Positions 1 through 5,172 of a stretch of 5,552 nt of DNA are shown here, piece by piece. The DNA is taken from contig CAKRHU010000125.1 in assembly GCA_934339215.1 (NCBI GenBank), forward strand, positions 1-5,552, given 5' to 3'. The stretch comes from an uncultured Lacticaseibacillus sp. Lineage in GTDB: Bacteria > Bacillota > Bacilli > Lactobacillales > Lactobacillaceae. Position numbers and translations under genes: made by a program. The notes under the pieces are model-generated. The model was given only the letters and a program-made list of their open reading frames with translations, was not told the origin of the DNA and did not search any database. Position 1 is the stretch's first letter, and the number at the start of each line of letters is the position of its first letter.

Positions 1-1
1 C

Positions 2-268
2 CAATACGCTGATTTATTGCCAGACCATTTTCTGGTATTTGGTACCGGTGTTTTTCCAATGAGCTTGACGGAAGTGGAAAGACTTCAAGTCAAAAGTTTC
101 AGCAACTGTCGCCAACAACCAGTCTTTCGCTACTTACAAGGGCGCCCGGCAGTCGCATTGCCTTGGCGCTGGCGCTTAAAACTCAAAGTCAAAGGTGGCA
201 GCGACGCCGAAACCTCTGGCCTTGAAGCGGTGCGGCCAGTGCTTGAAGCAGTCGACCACTTGCTTTAA
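2..268 (+). CDS. 3' end of an unrecognised protein-coding gene (5' end outside window)
   Basis: The reading frame is open from the first bases of the window to a TAA at 266-268, giving about 88 visible residues, so the gene almost certainly starts upstream. A TTG at 17 could serve as a start but has no ribosome binding site before it, so I treat the gene as partial. The visible part has a hydrophobic/aromatic stretch (FLVFGTGVF), one Cys, and a basic segment rich in Trp and Arg (LPWRWRLKLKVKGG), then an acidic/amphipathic tail ending in DHLL. There is no membrane segment or known catalytic motif. The order 'beta-like strand, xGRPxxxLP, basic strand' faintly recalls the C-terminal half of ComK-type competence regulators, but this is too weak to name it. 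The stop overlaps the end of the convergent 98-aa gene by 4 bp. Confidence 0.5.
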   Translation, partial: QYADLLPDHFLVFGTGVFPMSLTEVERLQVKSFSNCRQQPVFRYLQGRPAVALPWRWRLKLKVKGGSDAETSGLEAVRPVLEAVDHLL

Positions 269-288
269 TTCAAGGCTAAGCAAGTCGG
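256..288. terminator. Possible weak hairpin terminator shared by two convergent genes
   Basis: ACTTGCTT (258-265) and AAGCAAGT (278-285) form a perfect 8-bp inverted repeat with a 12-nt loop. It can be extended by CC/GG (256-257 with 287-288) around a bulged C. Both stop codons of the convergent genes lie at the edge of or inside the loop, which is where a shared terminator is expected. There is no proper T-run on either strand (only GTTTCTT after it on +), so termination would be inefficient, and the repeat may be coincidental. Confidence 0.3.
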
Positions 289-561
289 CGTTTCTTGAAA
301 GCCAAATAATGGTCGAATGTCGTTTGGTTCGATCACATAGACATACGCTTGCCGCCATTCTGGCTTATCCAGTAGCAACATCACTTCCCAAACTTTCAAC
401 GGTTTGCCAGTCAGTTGCGGGTGGATCCACAATTGTCGCTGTTCATCGACGATTTGCAGGTCAAACGTGGCTAAATTTTGTAATGCCCCAGCGATTTTCA
501 CGCGCACTGGGGTATTTTTGTTGTGATCAGACAACAGTTGCAAGAGATCTAAGACGCGCAT
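265..561 (-). CDS. Small conserved-looking hypothetical protein (98 aa), second gene of a two-gene operon
   Basis: The protein begins MRVLDLLQLL and contains a central run of alternating hydrophobic strands (PVRVKIAG, FDLQIVDEQRQLWIHP), then a probable helix (VWEVMLLLDKPEW) and a strand (AYVYVIEP), so it is probably a small cytosolic alpha/beta protein. It has no signal peptide, no membrane segment and one Cys. I do not recognise the family. The ATG shares one base with the stop codon of the upstream 214-aa gene (TGATG at 559-563), and a GGGGG tract lies 7 nt before it, so it is very probably translationally coupled to that gene and may act with it. Its stop overlaps the convergent partial gene by 4 bp. 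That the gene is real is supported by the operon structure; its function is unknown. Confidence 0.7.
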   Translation of the reverse strand: MRVLDLLQLLSDHNKNTPVRVKIAGALQNLATFDLQIVDEQRQLWIHPQLTGKPLKVWEVMLLLDKPEWRQAYVYVIEPNDIRPLFGFQETPTCLALN

Positions 562-1205
562 CAGTGAGCCCCCGTATAGTCTTCTAAAGTGCGATGACCC
601 GATGCCAGCACCACCAGCATTTGCTCAAAATGCATTTTCTGAGTGACTGGGCGCTTAGGCGAATAAATATAGCGCGCCCACTGATTTTGCATCGCTGGCG
701 TTAAGGTTTGCCATTGTTTGAGCAGTTTGGCATTTTGCTTGGTCAAACGCTCAGTTAACCTAGGCACTTGGGCATCGTAGTCAGCTAAGCGGGTTTTCGT
801 GGCGACGGTTTGGGCCCATTTCAAGTCAAGCACGGTGAAGTCGTCATCAAAGCTGAGCATCGAAACGTACTTAAAGCCTGAGTCGCCAAGCAAGCCGGTG
901 TTGCGATCCAATTTCAAGGCGTGCAACATCGGGTCCCGTTGGATGCCAGAAAATTGCCTACTGCCTGCTTTGGGGTAAAACAAATACACATGCCCATCAA
1001 AAGCTAAGTGCTTGGCCTTGGCGATGGCGTGCAGACGCTGGTTGGCCGCTGTTGTCGACATCACTGCCACGAGGTGCAAGTCCGTTTGCTTAGTGGCACG
1101 TTGCTCGAAATCAAGATTAGCTAACGCATTGTGGATGGATTCTGGCAAGGGATCAGCGACGATATGGTGGAATTTGGAAAATTTGAATTTAGTCAGCTCA
1201 GGCAT
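561..1205 (-). CDS. YdeI/OmdA-like C-terminal domain protein (214 aa), first gene of a two-gene operon
   Basis: The frame is open up to 1280, but I place the start at the ATG at 1203-1205, because a perfect AGGAGGT (1211-1217 on this strand) precedes it by 5 nt and the longer version would run through the bioY operator. Residues 167-207 (LTPAMQNQW, then YSPKRPVTQKMHFEQML and ASGHR) match the helical pattern of the YdeI/OmpD-associated (OmdA) family C-terminus, 'LtP..r..y..wi..akr.eTr..Ri......la.Gk'. The first part (residues 43-130) has an LFYPKAGSR loop and a late VSMLSFDDDFTVLDLKW strand. This arrangement resembles DUF3052-type domains ('W..yPK..g...vsid.dWsa.r'), which is a weaker, pattern-level match. 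OmdA proteins have been linked to resistance to bacteriocins or stress in some bacteria, but no biochemical activity can be claimed here. The protein is cytosolic with no signal peptide. It is coupled to the downstream 98-aa gene by TGATG and divergent from bioY. Confidence 0.75.
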   Translation of the reverse strand: MPELTKFKFSKFHHIVADPLPESIHNALANLDFEQRATKQTDLHLVAVMSTTAANQRLHAIAKAKHLAFDGHVYLFYPKAGSRQFSGIQRDPMLHALKLDRNTGLLGDSGFKYVSMLSFDDDFTVLDLKWAQTVATKTRLADYDAQVPRLTERLTKQNAKLLKQWQTLTPAMQNQWARYIYSPKRPVTQKMHFEQMLVVLASGHRTLEDYTGAH

Positions 1206-1259
1206 AAGGCACCTCCTGATGTTAGTGTACCGCGCGCAGTCAAATTTAGAAACTGGTAA

Positions 1260-1291
1260 TTGTAACCCGATGATTGACAAATGGGTTACAA
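1260..1291. promoter_or_regulatory. BirA operator (biotin repressor site) over the bioY-birA promoter
   Basis: TTGTAACCC (1260-1268) and GGGTTACAA (1283-1291) are perfect 9-bp inverted arms separated by 14 nt. This is the form of known BirA boxes (TTGTAAACC-N14/15-GGTTTACAA and variants). The spacer contains the -35 hexamer TTGACA, and the right arm fills the -35/-10 gap, so bound BirA would block RNA polymerase directly. The downstream operon encodes both a biotin transporter and a BirA with an N-terminal helix-turn-helix, which strongly supports the assignment. The site lies about 55 bp upstream of the divergent 214-aa gene and could affect that too, but there is no evidence that it does. 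Confidence 0.9.
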
Positions 1292-1302
1292 GCGGATAAA
1301 CT
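1274..1302 (+). promoter_or_regulatory. Promoter of the bioY-birA-CHY operon
   Basis: A consensus -35 TTGACA (1274-1279) is followed after 17 bp by TAAACT (1297-1302, 4 of 6 matches to TATAAT). Transcription would start near 1309, leaving a short leader of about 23 nt before the bioY ATG. The leader contains AGGTGAG (1322-1328) as ribosome binding site and no room for a riboswitch, so control is expected to be transcriptional, through the overlapping BirA operator. Confidence 0.75.
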
Positions 1303-1331
1303 CAGAACATTCTAAGAAAACAGGTGAGTGT

Positions 1332-1877
1332 ATGGGTCAAAATGCAACGTTGAAATATTTAATGCAAGCGGCAATGGTTTGTGCGTTATTAATTATTTTA
1401 GGCTTATTTCCAGGAATCCCATTAGGTATTATTCCCGTGGCAGTGGTTTTGCAAAACCTCGGGGTGATGCTGGCGGGGGAAATTTTACCAGCGCGATATG
1501 GGAGCTTAGCGGTCGGGGTATTTTTATTATTGGTGGCATTAGGGTTGCCGTTTTTATCTGGTGGGCGCGGGGGCTTGGCGATCATTGCTGGACCAACTGG
1601 CGGCTACTTGGTGGCGTGGCTATTGGCGCCAGCGCTGAATGCTTGGGTTATACACATGACTGACGCCGCGAATAAACCAGCTTGGCAAGAATTTTTATGG
1701 GCCATGCTATTTTTGGTAGTGTTCGTCGATGTGGTCGGCAGTATTTGGTTATCCGTCCAATCGCATATGCCATTTGGCGCTGCGTTAGCTTCCAATGTGA
1801 TGTTCGTGCCAGGCGATCTATTGAAACTCGGATTTGCAGTTGCGATTGCCAGACGCCTACGAAAAGTCTTACACTAG
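1332..1877 (+). CDS. bioY: BioY, biotin-binding S component of an ECF transporter
   Basis: This integral membrane protein captures external biotin and, with an ECF energy-coupling module, moves it into the cell. The 181-aa length fits the family. It is strongly hydrophobic, with about six membrane segments (roughly residues 9-26, 32-50, 56-74, 84-108, 121-142, 158-175). Family signatures are visible: PGIPLGIIPVAVVLQNLGVMLAG (residues 27-49, split here as PGIPLG and VVLQNLGVMLAG), the glycine-rich GGRGGLAIIAGPTGGYL (77-93), and the late VPGDLLK, whose Asp162 and Lys165 correspond to the D/K pair implicated in biotin binding. I chose the ATG at 1332 because the frame's upstream ATG at 1281 lies inside the promoter and operator. 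No EcfA or EcfT genes are adjacent, so it probably uses a shared module encoded elsewhere, as is usual in Lactobacillales. birA follows after 27 nt, in the same operon. Confidence 0.95.
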   Translation: MGQNATLKYLMQAAMVCALLIILGLFPGIPLGIIPVAVVLQNLGVMLAGEILPARYGSLAVGVFLLLVALGLPFLSGGRGGLAIIAGPTGGYLVAWLLAPALNAWVIHMTDAANKPAWQEFLWAMLFLVVFVDVVGSIWLSVQSHMPFGAALASNVMFVPGDLLKLGFAVAIARRLRKVLH

Positions 1878-1904
1878 AGCTTACTAGGGTAGGAGGGCGA
1901 CACC

Positions 1905-2867
1905 ATGAACACCAAGCAACGCGTATTGACAGCCTTATTAGCAGATGGCGACACGTGGCATTCCGGTGACAGCTTAGCTTCTGAATTAGGCTTGTCACGA
2001 GAATCTGTGTGGAAAGCCATCAACGCCTTGCGCAAAGCGGGGCATGACATCGCTGCGCGCAAAAGCCAAGGCTACCGCTACGTCAGTTGTGCGCATTTGG
2101 ACGACATGGTGATCGCCTATCACCTCCAACATGAACTGCCATTGACCGTTGAAAAAACGGTGACCTCAACGCAAGATGTCGCCAAAAAATGGCTGGCCAC
2201 ACAAACTGAATTGACGCCAGCGGCTTTTGTGGCAGATGCGCAAACCAATGGCTACGGCCGTCGCGGTCGGCAATTTTATTCGCCAGCGCAAAGTGGCCTG
2301 TATTTGTCTTTAGTGATCCCTAACCCCCAAGCAGATTTGACGCAAGTGGGATTGTTGACGACTGGTGTGGCGACGGCAGTGGTGGCTGCGTTGCGTGAAT
2401 TCTTCCCCACGGCTGATTTTGGGTTGAAGTGGGTCAATGATGTGATGATCCATGAGCGCAAAGTCGCCGGCATTTTGTGTGAAGCGGTGCTTGCATTAGA
2501 ATCATCAACGAGCGCAGCGTTTGTGATCGGTGTGGGCTTGAACCTCGACACGGCACAATTTCCTGATGCGTTAAAACAAGTCGCCGGCGCGATCAGCGGC
2601 ACCCCAACTGATCGCAATGCCTTGGCTGCCAGCCTGATCGATCACATTATGCAACGCGCAAAAGATTATCAAGCTGGTGACTTCCTGCCAACCTATCGCA
2701 AGTTATCCACAGTCGTCGGTCACCGCGTCACGGTGAAAATCGGGGAACGCGTTTTAACAGGTAAGGTTTTGGATATTGCAGAAAATGGTGGCCTTGAGCT
2801 GTTGACTGATCAAGGCCTGCAAACCATTACCGCCGGAGAAGTGGTGAAAGTGAATGTCAACGCCTGA
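1905..2867 (+). CDS. birA: BirA, bifunctional biotin-protein ligase and biotin operon repressor
   Basis: It activates biotin with ATP to biotinyl-AMP and transfers it to the target lysine of biotin carboxyl carrier domains (acetyl-CoA carboxylase AccB, possibly pyruvate carboxylase). The 320-aa protein has all three domains of a class II ligase: an N-terminal winged helix-turn-helix (about 1-62, recognition helix SRESVWKAINALRKAG, 31-46); the catalytic core (about 80-270) with the biotin/adenylate loop GYGRRGR (116-122), KWVND (175-179) and RKVAGILCE (185-193), whose Lys186 corresponds to the ligand-binding lysine; and a C-terminal SH3-like domain (about 272-318). In the loop, Tyr117 replaces the Arg usual in GRGRRGR; the functionally critical following Arg (R119) is kept. 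The DNA-binding domain together with the operator ahead of bioY predicts autogenous repression. AGGAGGG sits 7 nt before the ATG. The gene overlaps the next one by 14 bp. Confidence 0.95.
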   Translation: MNTKQRVLTALLADGDTWHSGDSLASELGLSRESVWKAINALRKAGHDIAARKSQGYRYVSCAHLDDMVIAYHLQHELPLTVEKTVTSTQDVAKKWLATQTELTPAAFVADAQTNGYGRRGRQFYSPAQSGLYLSLVIPNPQADLTQVGLLTTGVATAVVAALREFFPTADFGLKWVNDVMIHERKVAGILCEAVLALESSTSAAFVIGVGLNLDTAQFPDALKQVAGAISGTPTDRNALAASLIDHIMQRAKDYQAGDFLPTYRKLSTVVGHRVTVKIGERVLTGKVLDIAENGGLELLTDQGLQTITAGEVVKVNVNA

Positions 2868-3159
2868 AATCTATGGTCAACAGTTAGATGCCGCGGGTCG
2901 GTGTGAGCACTATCACACTGACTTGGATGTGGTGGCGTTGTGGTGCAAACAATGTCAAAAGTTCTGGGCGTGTTATCAATGCCACGATGCGATGGGTGAT
3001 CATGAATTCGTGCCACTCCCAAAAGCGCAAGCACCAGTTTTGTGTGGTGCTTGTCGGTGCGTGATGACATACTCGCAGTATCAACGCGGCGCCTGTCCGG
3101 ATTGTGGGCATCCGTTTAACCCGCGCTGCCGACTGCATTCGAATCATTATTTCAAATAA
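2854..3159 (+). CDS. CHY-type zinc-finger protein
   Basis: This 101-aa protein has a dense array of zinc ligands: C17-x-H19-Y20-H21, C31-x2-C34, C40-x2-C43-H44, H50, C64-x2-C67, C81-x2-C84-x-H86, with further C69, C92 and H95. The CxHYH opening and the following CxxC/CxxCH spacing are the CHY zinc-finger pattern, known from eukaryotic PIRH2/RCHY1 and yeast Hot13 and from stand-alone bacterial proteins of about this size. It should bind two or three zinc ions; its bacterial function is not established. It has no signal peptide or membrane segment. The ATG lies inside the end of birA (14-bp overlap, different frame) with only a weak GAAAG-like site before it, so translation is probably coupled to birA and expression controlled by biotin. 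It could act on a biotin-related protein, in zinc or redox homeostasis, or simply travel with the operon. Confidence 0.88.
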   Translation: MSTPEIYGQQLDAAGRCEHYHTDLDVVALWCKQCQKFWACYQCHDAMGDHEFVPLPKAQAPVLCGACRCVMTYSQYQRGACPDCGHPFNPRCRLHSNHYFK

Positions 3160-3194
3160 AAATGGACGCCTTCGTTGTCGAGGCGTCCATTTGA
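3158..3194. terminator. Bidirectional intrinsic terminator between the biotin operon and pepF
   Basis: AAATGGACGCC (3160-3170) and GGCGTCCATTT (3182-3192) form a perfect 11-bp stem with an 11-nt loop. It begins directly after the stop codon of the CHY gene and lies 9 bp beyond the pepF stop. On the minus strand the stem is followed by TTTTTATTT, a good U-tract, so it is strongest for pepF. On the plus strand only a short TTT follows the GC core, making it a weaker terminator for the biotin operon. Confidence 0.9.
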
Positions 3195-3201
3195 CTGGTG
3201 C

Positions 3202-5001
3202 TTAGATTTGTTGACTCAACGCTTCAATCCGTTGTTCGCTTTGAGCTAAGAAGTTGATCATCTCATGCAACGGTTTGGCGGTGGTGATGTCGACGCCGGC
3301 GACTTGTGCTTCTTGAATCGGCGTCAGGCTGTCGCCAAGGGTCAAGAATTTCAGCCAGTCGCTAGCCGTATTAGGGTCGCCTGCTTGCAAACGCAAGAAT
3401 GCCCCAGTGGAAACCACCAAGCTGGCCGAATAAGTGTAAGAGTATAAGCCCATGTAATAATGACTTTGCCGCATCCAGGTCAGCTCGGGTTGCCCGAAGT
3501 CAAGATCCACACTGTCACCCCAGAATTCTTTGAGCACGCCCATTTTCAGTTCATTGAGCTTGGCCGCGTCAAAGCTCTCGCCATCATCAATCAACGCATA
3601 AACCTTGGCTTGGAAGGCGGCTTCCAGCAAGTGGGTGACACAGTTATGGAAGTAAGTATCATTTAATAACCGACTTAAGGCAAAACGTTCAAAGCGCGCG
3701 TCGCTGTCTTTTTCCAACAAACTCTTGGTCAACAATAATTCGTGGAATGTTGAAGGGGCTTCGACGATGTACCAAGACGGTTCATGGCCTAAAATCGAAT
3801 GATGTTCATCGGCTAGCGTCATTTGTCCACAATGACCGAGTTCATGGATCAACGTGTATAAGCTTGGCAAGGTGTCCGCCCAACTCATTAAGACATAAGG
3901 ATGTGTGCCATAAGGACATTCAGCAAACGCGCCGGATTCTTTGCCAACGTTACCAGGGAAATCGACCCAACGATCCGTGAAAGCTGGTGCGATCCGCGCT
4001 TGATAATCAGGTCCTAACGGCTTCAAGGCTTCATGGATCATGTGCGGGGCATCTGCGCGTGTGACTTTTGGCGAAAAAGTAGGATCCAAATCGGCTTGTA
4101 AGTCCGTGTAAGTGATGCGGTCGAGTTTCAATGTCTGCTTTAAATGGGTCACATATCGGCGCATGACCGGCGCTAAGTCGTGCATGATGGTGTTGACTTG
4201 GCGTTCAAACATTGCCCGTGGCACTTCTTGTTCAGCCAGCAAGTAATCGATCACAGAATCATAACCGCGCATGGTGGCGAGTGTTTTTTCTTTGGTGACT
4301 TGGGCCAAATAACCGGCGGCCATTGTGTTTTGATACTTGGCCAGCGTTTGGCAGAATTTCAAATAAGCCGCACGACGGATAGTGACGTCAGGATGCTTTT
4401 GATACTCTTCTTCATATAAGGTGAAGGACAACGGATAAGTTTTGCCATCGACTTCGAACTCGCCGAAATCCATATCTGCAAACACAGATTGGGAGCGGAT
4501 TGCTTCAGGCGCATCTAAGACTGGTTCAAGCTTAGCCAAGGCTTCTTCTACTGCAGGCGCTAAGGCTTGCTTGCGGCTTTGTTTAATGTGGCGAATAAAG
4601 GCCGCGTGGTCGACGGACTTGGCAGCCACTTGATCGAGCACGGCATCGTCAAGGGCGCTGAGTTCCGCTTGGACAAAATGGAGCTGGCTTTCCCAAGTAG
4701 CCAACAAATGATCGACGCGATGGCTGGTGGCAGTGAGTTGGCTATTGGTGACATCGGTGCTGACTGGGAAGCTGGCGTAACAGCTCAAATGATTTTCATT
4801 TTCAAGGATATGGGCATAATCATCTAAGGCATCTAAAATCACAGGCACTTGCGTCAGGCGACCTTGGTAGATGCGTTGAAAGTCTTGGATCAATTCTTTG
4901 GTGGCTTTGATCGTTTGAACAAATTCAAAATCATCTTTAAAAATAGCGCTGAGATCCCAAGTGTCTTCAGTTGGCACTGCTGCGCGCGTTGGTAAACTCA
5001 T
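3202..5001 (-). CDS. pepF: Oligoendopeptidase F-type zinc metallopeptidase (family M3B)
   Basis: This cytosolic zinc endopeptidase cuts oligopeptides taken up or released from proteins and supplies amino acids; some PepF enzymes also process leader or signal peptides. It is 599 aa, close to the usual 600. The zinc site is HELGH (H386, E387, H390), with the third ligand in IVEAPSTFHE (E414). It is preceded by KESGAFAECPYGTHPYVLMSW, the conserved active-site wall of M3 enzymes (356-376 region, SGAF then PYVLM), and followed near residues 514-527 by SHYYMGLYSYTYSAS, the Tyr/His-rich substrate loop. The N-terminal part (about 1-180) is the mainly helical PepF lid domain. No signal peptide is present. 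I chose the ATG at 4999-5001 because GGGAG lies 8 nt upstream; the frame extends to 5043, but that adds residues unlike the family and runs over the likely promoter. It ends at the shared terminator with the CHY gene. Confidence 0.94.
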   Translation of the reverse strand: MSLPTRAAVPTEDTWDLSAIFKDDFEFVQTIKATKELIQDFQRIYQGRLTQVPVILDALDDYAHILENENHLSCYASFPVSTDVTNSQLTATSHRVDHLLATWESQLHFVQAELSALDDAVLDQVAAKSVDHAAFIRHIKQSRKQALAPAVEEALAKLEPVLDAPEAIRSQSVFADMDFGEFEVDGKTYPLSFTLYEEEYQKHPDVTIRRAAYLKFCQTLAKYQNTMAAGYLAQVTKEKTLATMRGYDSVIDYLLAEQEVPRAMFERQVNTIMHDLAPVMRRYVTHLKQTLKLDRITYTDLQADLDPTFSPKVTRADAPHMIHEALKPLGPDYQARIAPAFTDRWVDFPGNVGKESGAFAECPYGTHPYVLMSWADTLPSLYTLIHELGHCGQMTLADEHHSILGHEPSWYIVEAPSTFHELLLTKSLLEKDSDARFERFALSRLLNDTYFHNCVTHLLEAAFQAKVYALIDDGESFDAAKLNELKMGVLKEFWGDSVDLDFGQPELTWMRQSHYYMGLYSYTYSASLVVSTGAFLRLQAGDPNTASDWLKFLTLGDSLTPIQEAQVAGVDITTAKPLHEMINFLAQSEQRIEALSQQI

Positions 5002-5033
5002 GGTCAACACTCCCTTTTGATAAGCTTGCCCCC

Positions 5034-5042
5034 AGTATAACA
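5034..5042 (-). promoter_or_regulatory. Probable extended -10 promoter of pepF
   Basis: On the minus strand the sequence reads TG-T-TATACT (hexamer at 5034-5039, TG at 5041-5042), an extended -10 element with 5 of 6 matches. Transcription would start near 5027, giving a leader of about 26 nt. No recognisable -35 lies at the right distance: the slot at 5057-5062 reads ATATGC and falls in the left arm of the inverted repeat described separately. Confidence 0.5.
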
Positions 5043-5056
5043 CGTTCTCAAAATTG

Positions 5057-5114
5057 GCATATTCTTACAAATAGAGTGATTTTTTGGCCAAAATATATAC
5101 TCAAAAGAATATGC
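5057..5114. repeat. Inverted repeat around a central palindrome, possible operator of the divergent promoters
   Basis: GCATATTCTT (5057-5066) and AAGAATATGC (5105-5114) are perfect 10-bp inverted copies, 38 bp apart. Between them lies the perfect 12-bp palindrome TTTTGGCCAAAA (5082-5093), whose centre is only 2 bp from the centre of the outer repeat. The left arm covers the -35 position of the pepF promoter. The right arm lies over or just before candidate start regions for the 115-aa gene. The arrangement suggests a site for one or two dimeric regulators, but the region is AT-rich and no protein can be named. Confidence 0.4.
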
Positions 5115-5126
5115 TTAGGGTAAAAT
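5096..5126 (+). promoter_or_regulatory. Candidate -10 elements of the 115-aa gene
   Basis: Two hexamers fit a -10 element: TATACT (5096-5101) and TAAAAT (5121-5126), each 5 of 6 matches to TATAAT. Neither has a good -35 at 16-18 bp; the best for the second is TACTCA (5098-5103), 3 of 6. The second is favoured by its distance, giving a start near 5133 and a leader of about 40 nt containing the GGATACCGGTATCC palindrome. Confidence 0.4.
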
Positions 5127-5138
5127 AAGAGTGAACGA

Positions 5139-5156
5139 ACCGGGATACCGGTATCC
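5139..5156 (+). promoter_or_regulatory. Perfect 14-bp palindrome / tandem octamer just before the ribosome binding site
   Basis: GGATACCGGTATCC (5143-5156) is a perfect palindrome ending 2 bp before AGGAGG (5159-5164). It overlaps a near-perfect tandem repeat, ACCGGGAT (5139-5146) and ACCGGTAT (5147-5154), 7 of 8 identical. In RNA it could fold as a 5-bp stem (GGAUA/UAUCC) with a CCGG tetraloop right against the ribosome binding site. In DNA it could be a dimer-binding operator just downstream of the promoter. Which of these applies cannot be decided from sequence alone. Confidence 0.45.
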
Positions 5157-5172
5157 TTAGGAGGAAGACATA

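Noticed and set aside
195..587. 130-codon open frame on the + strand
   Set aside because: It runs antisense to the 98-aa gene, has no ribosome binding site and a low-complexity composition unlike a real protein; the minus-strand gene has operon coupling in its favour.
1206..1280. 25-residue N-terminal extension of the 214-aa protein
   Set aside because: The internal ATG at 1205 has a perfect AGGAGGT 5 nt upstream, whereas the longer start lies in the bioY operator.
1012..1299. 95-codon + strand frame opposite the OmdA-like gene and across the bioY promoter
   Set aside because: Antisense to a supported gene and running through the operator and promoter; no ribosome binding site.
1281..1331. 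17-residue N-terminal extension of BioY from the ATG at 1281
   Set aside because: That ATG lies between the -35 and -10 elements and so upstream of the expected transcript start; BioY proteins normally begin near the ATG at 1332.
1303..1331. Riboswitch or attenuator in the bioY leader
   Set aside because: The leader is only about 23 nt long, too short for one, and the BirA operator already accounts for regulation.
1648..1998. 116-codon minus-strand frame across the bioY-birA junction
   Set aside because: It lies opposite two clearly identified genes and its Arg/Ser/Cys-rich translation looks like a frame shadow.
4567..4827. 86-codon + strand frame inside pepF, with other similar ones along the gene
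   Set aside because: Antisense to a full-length, motif-complete peptidase; no start signals or recognisable protein features.
5002..5043. 14-residue N-terminal extension of PepF
   Set aside because: It would overlap the probable -10 element, and the ATG at 5001 has a good GGGAG site.
5064..5071. CTTACAAA, resembling half a BirA box, near pepF
   Set aside because: No matching inverted half-site at 14-16 bp, so not supported as a BirA operator.
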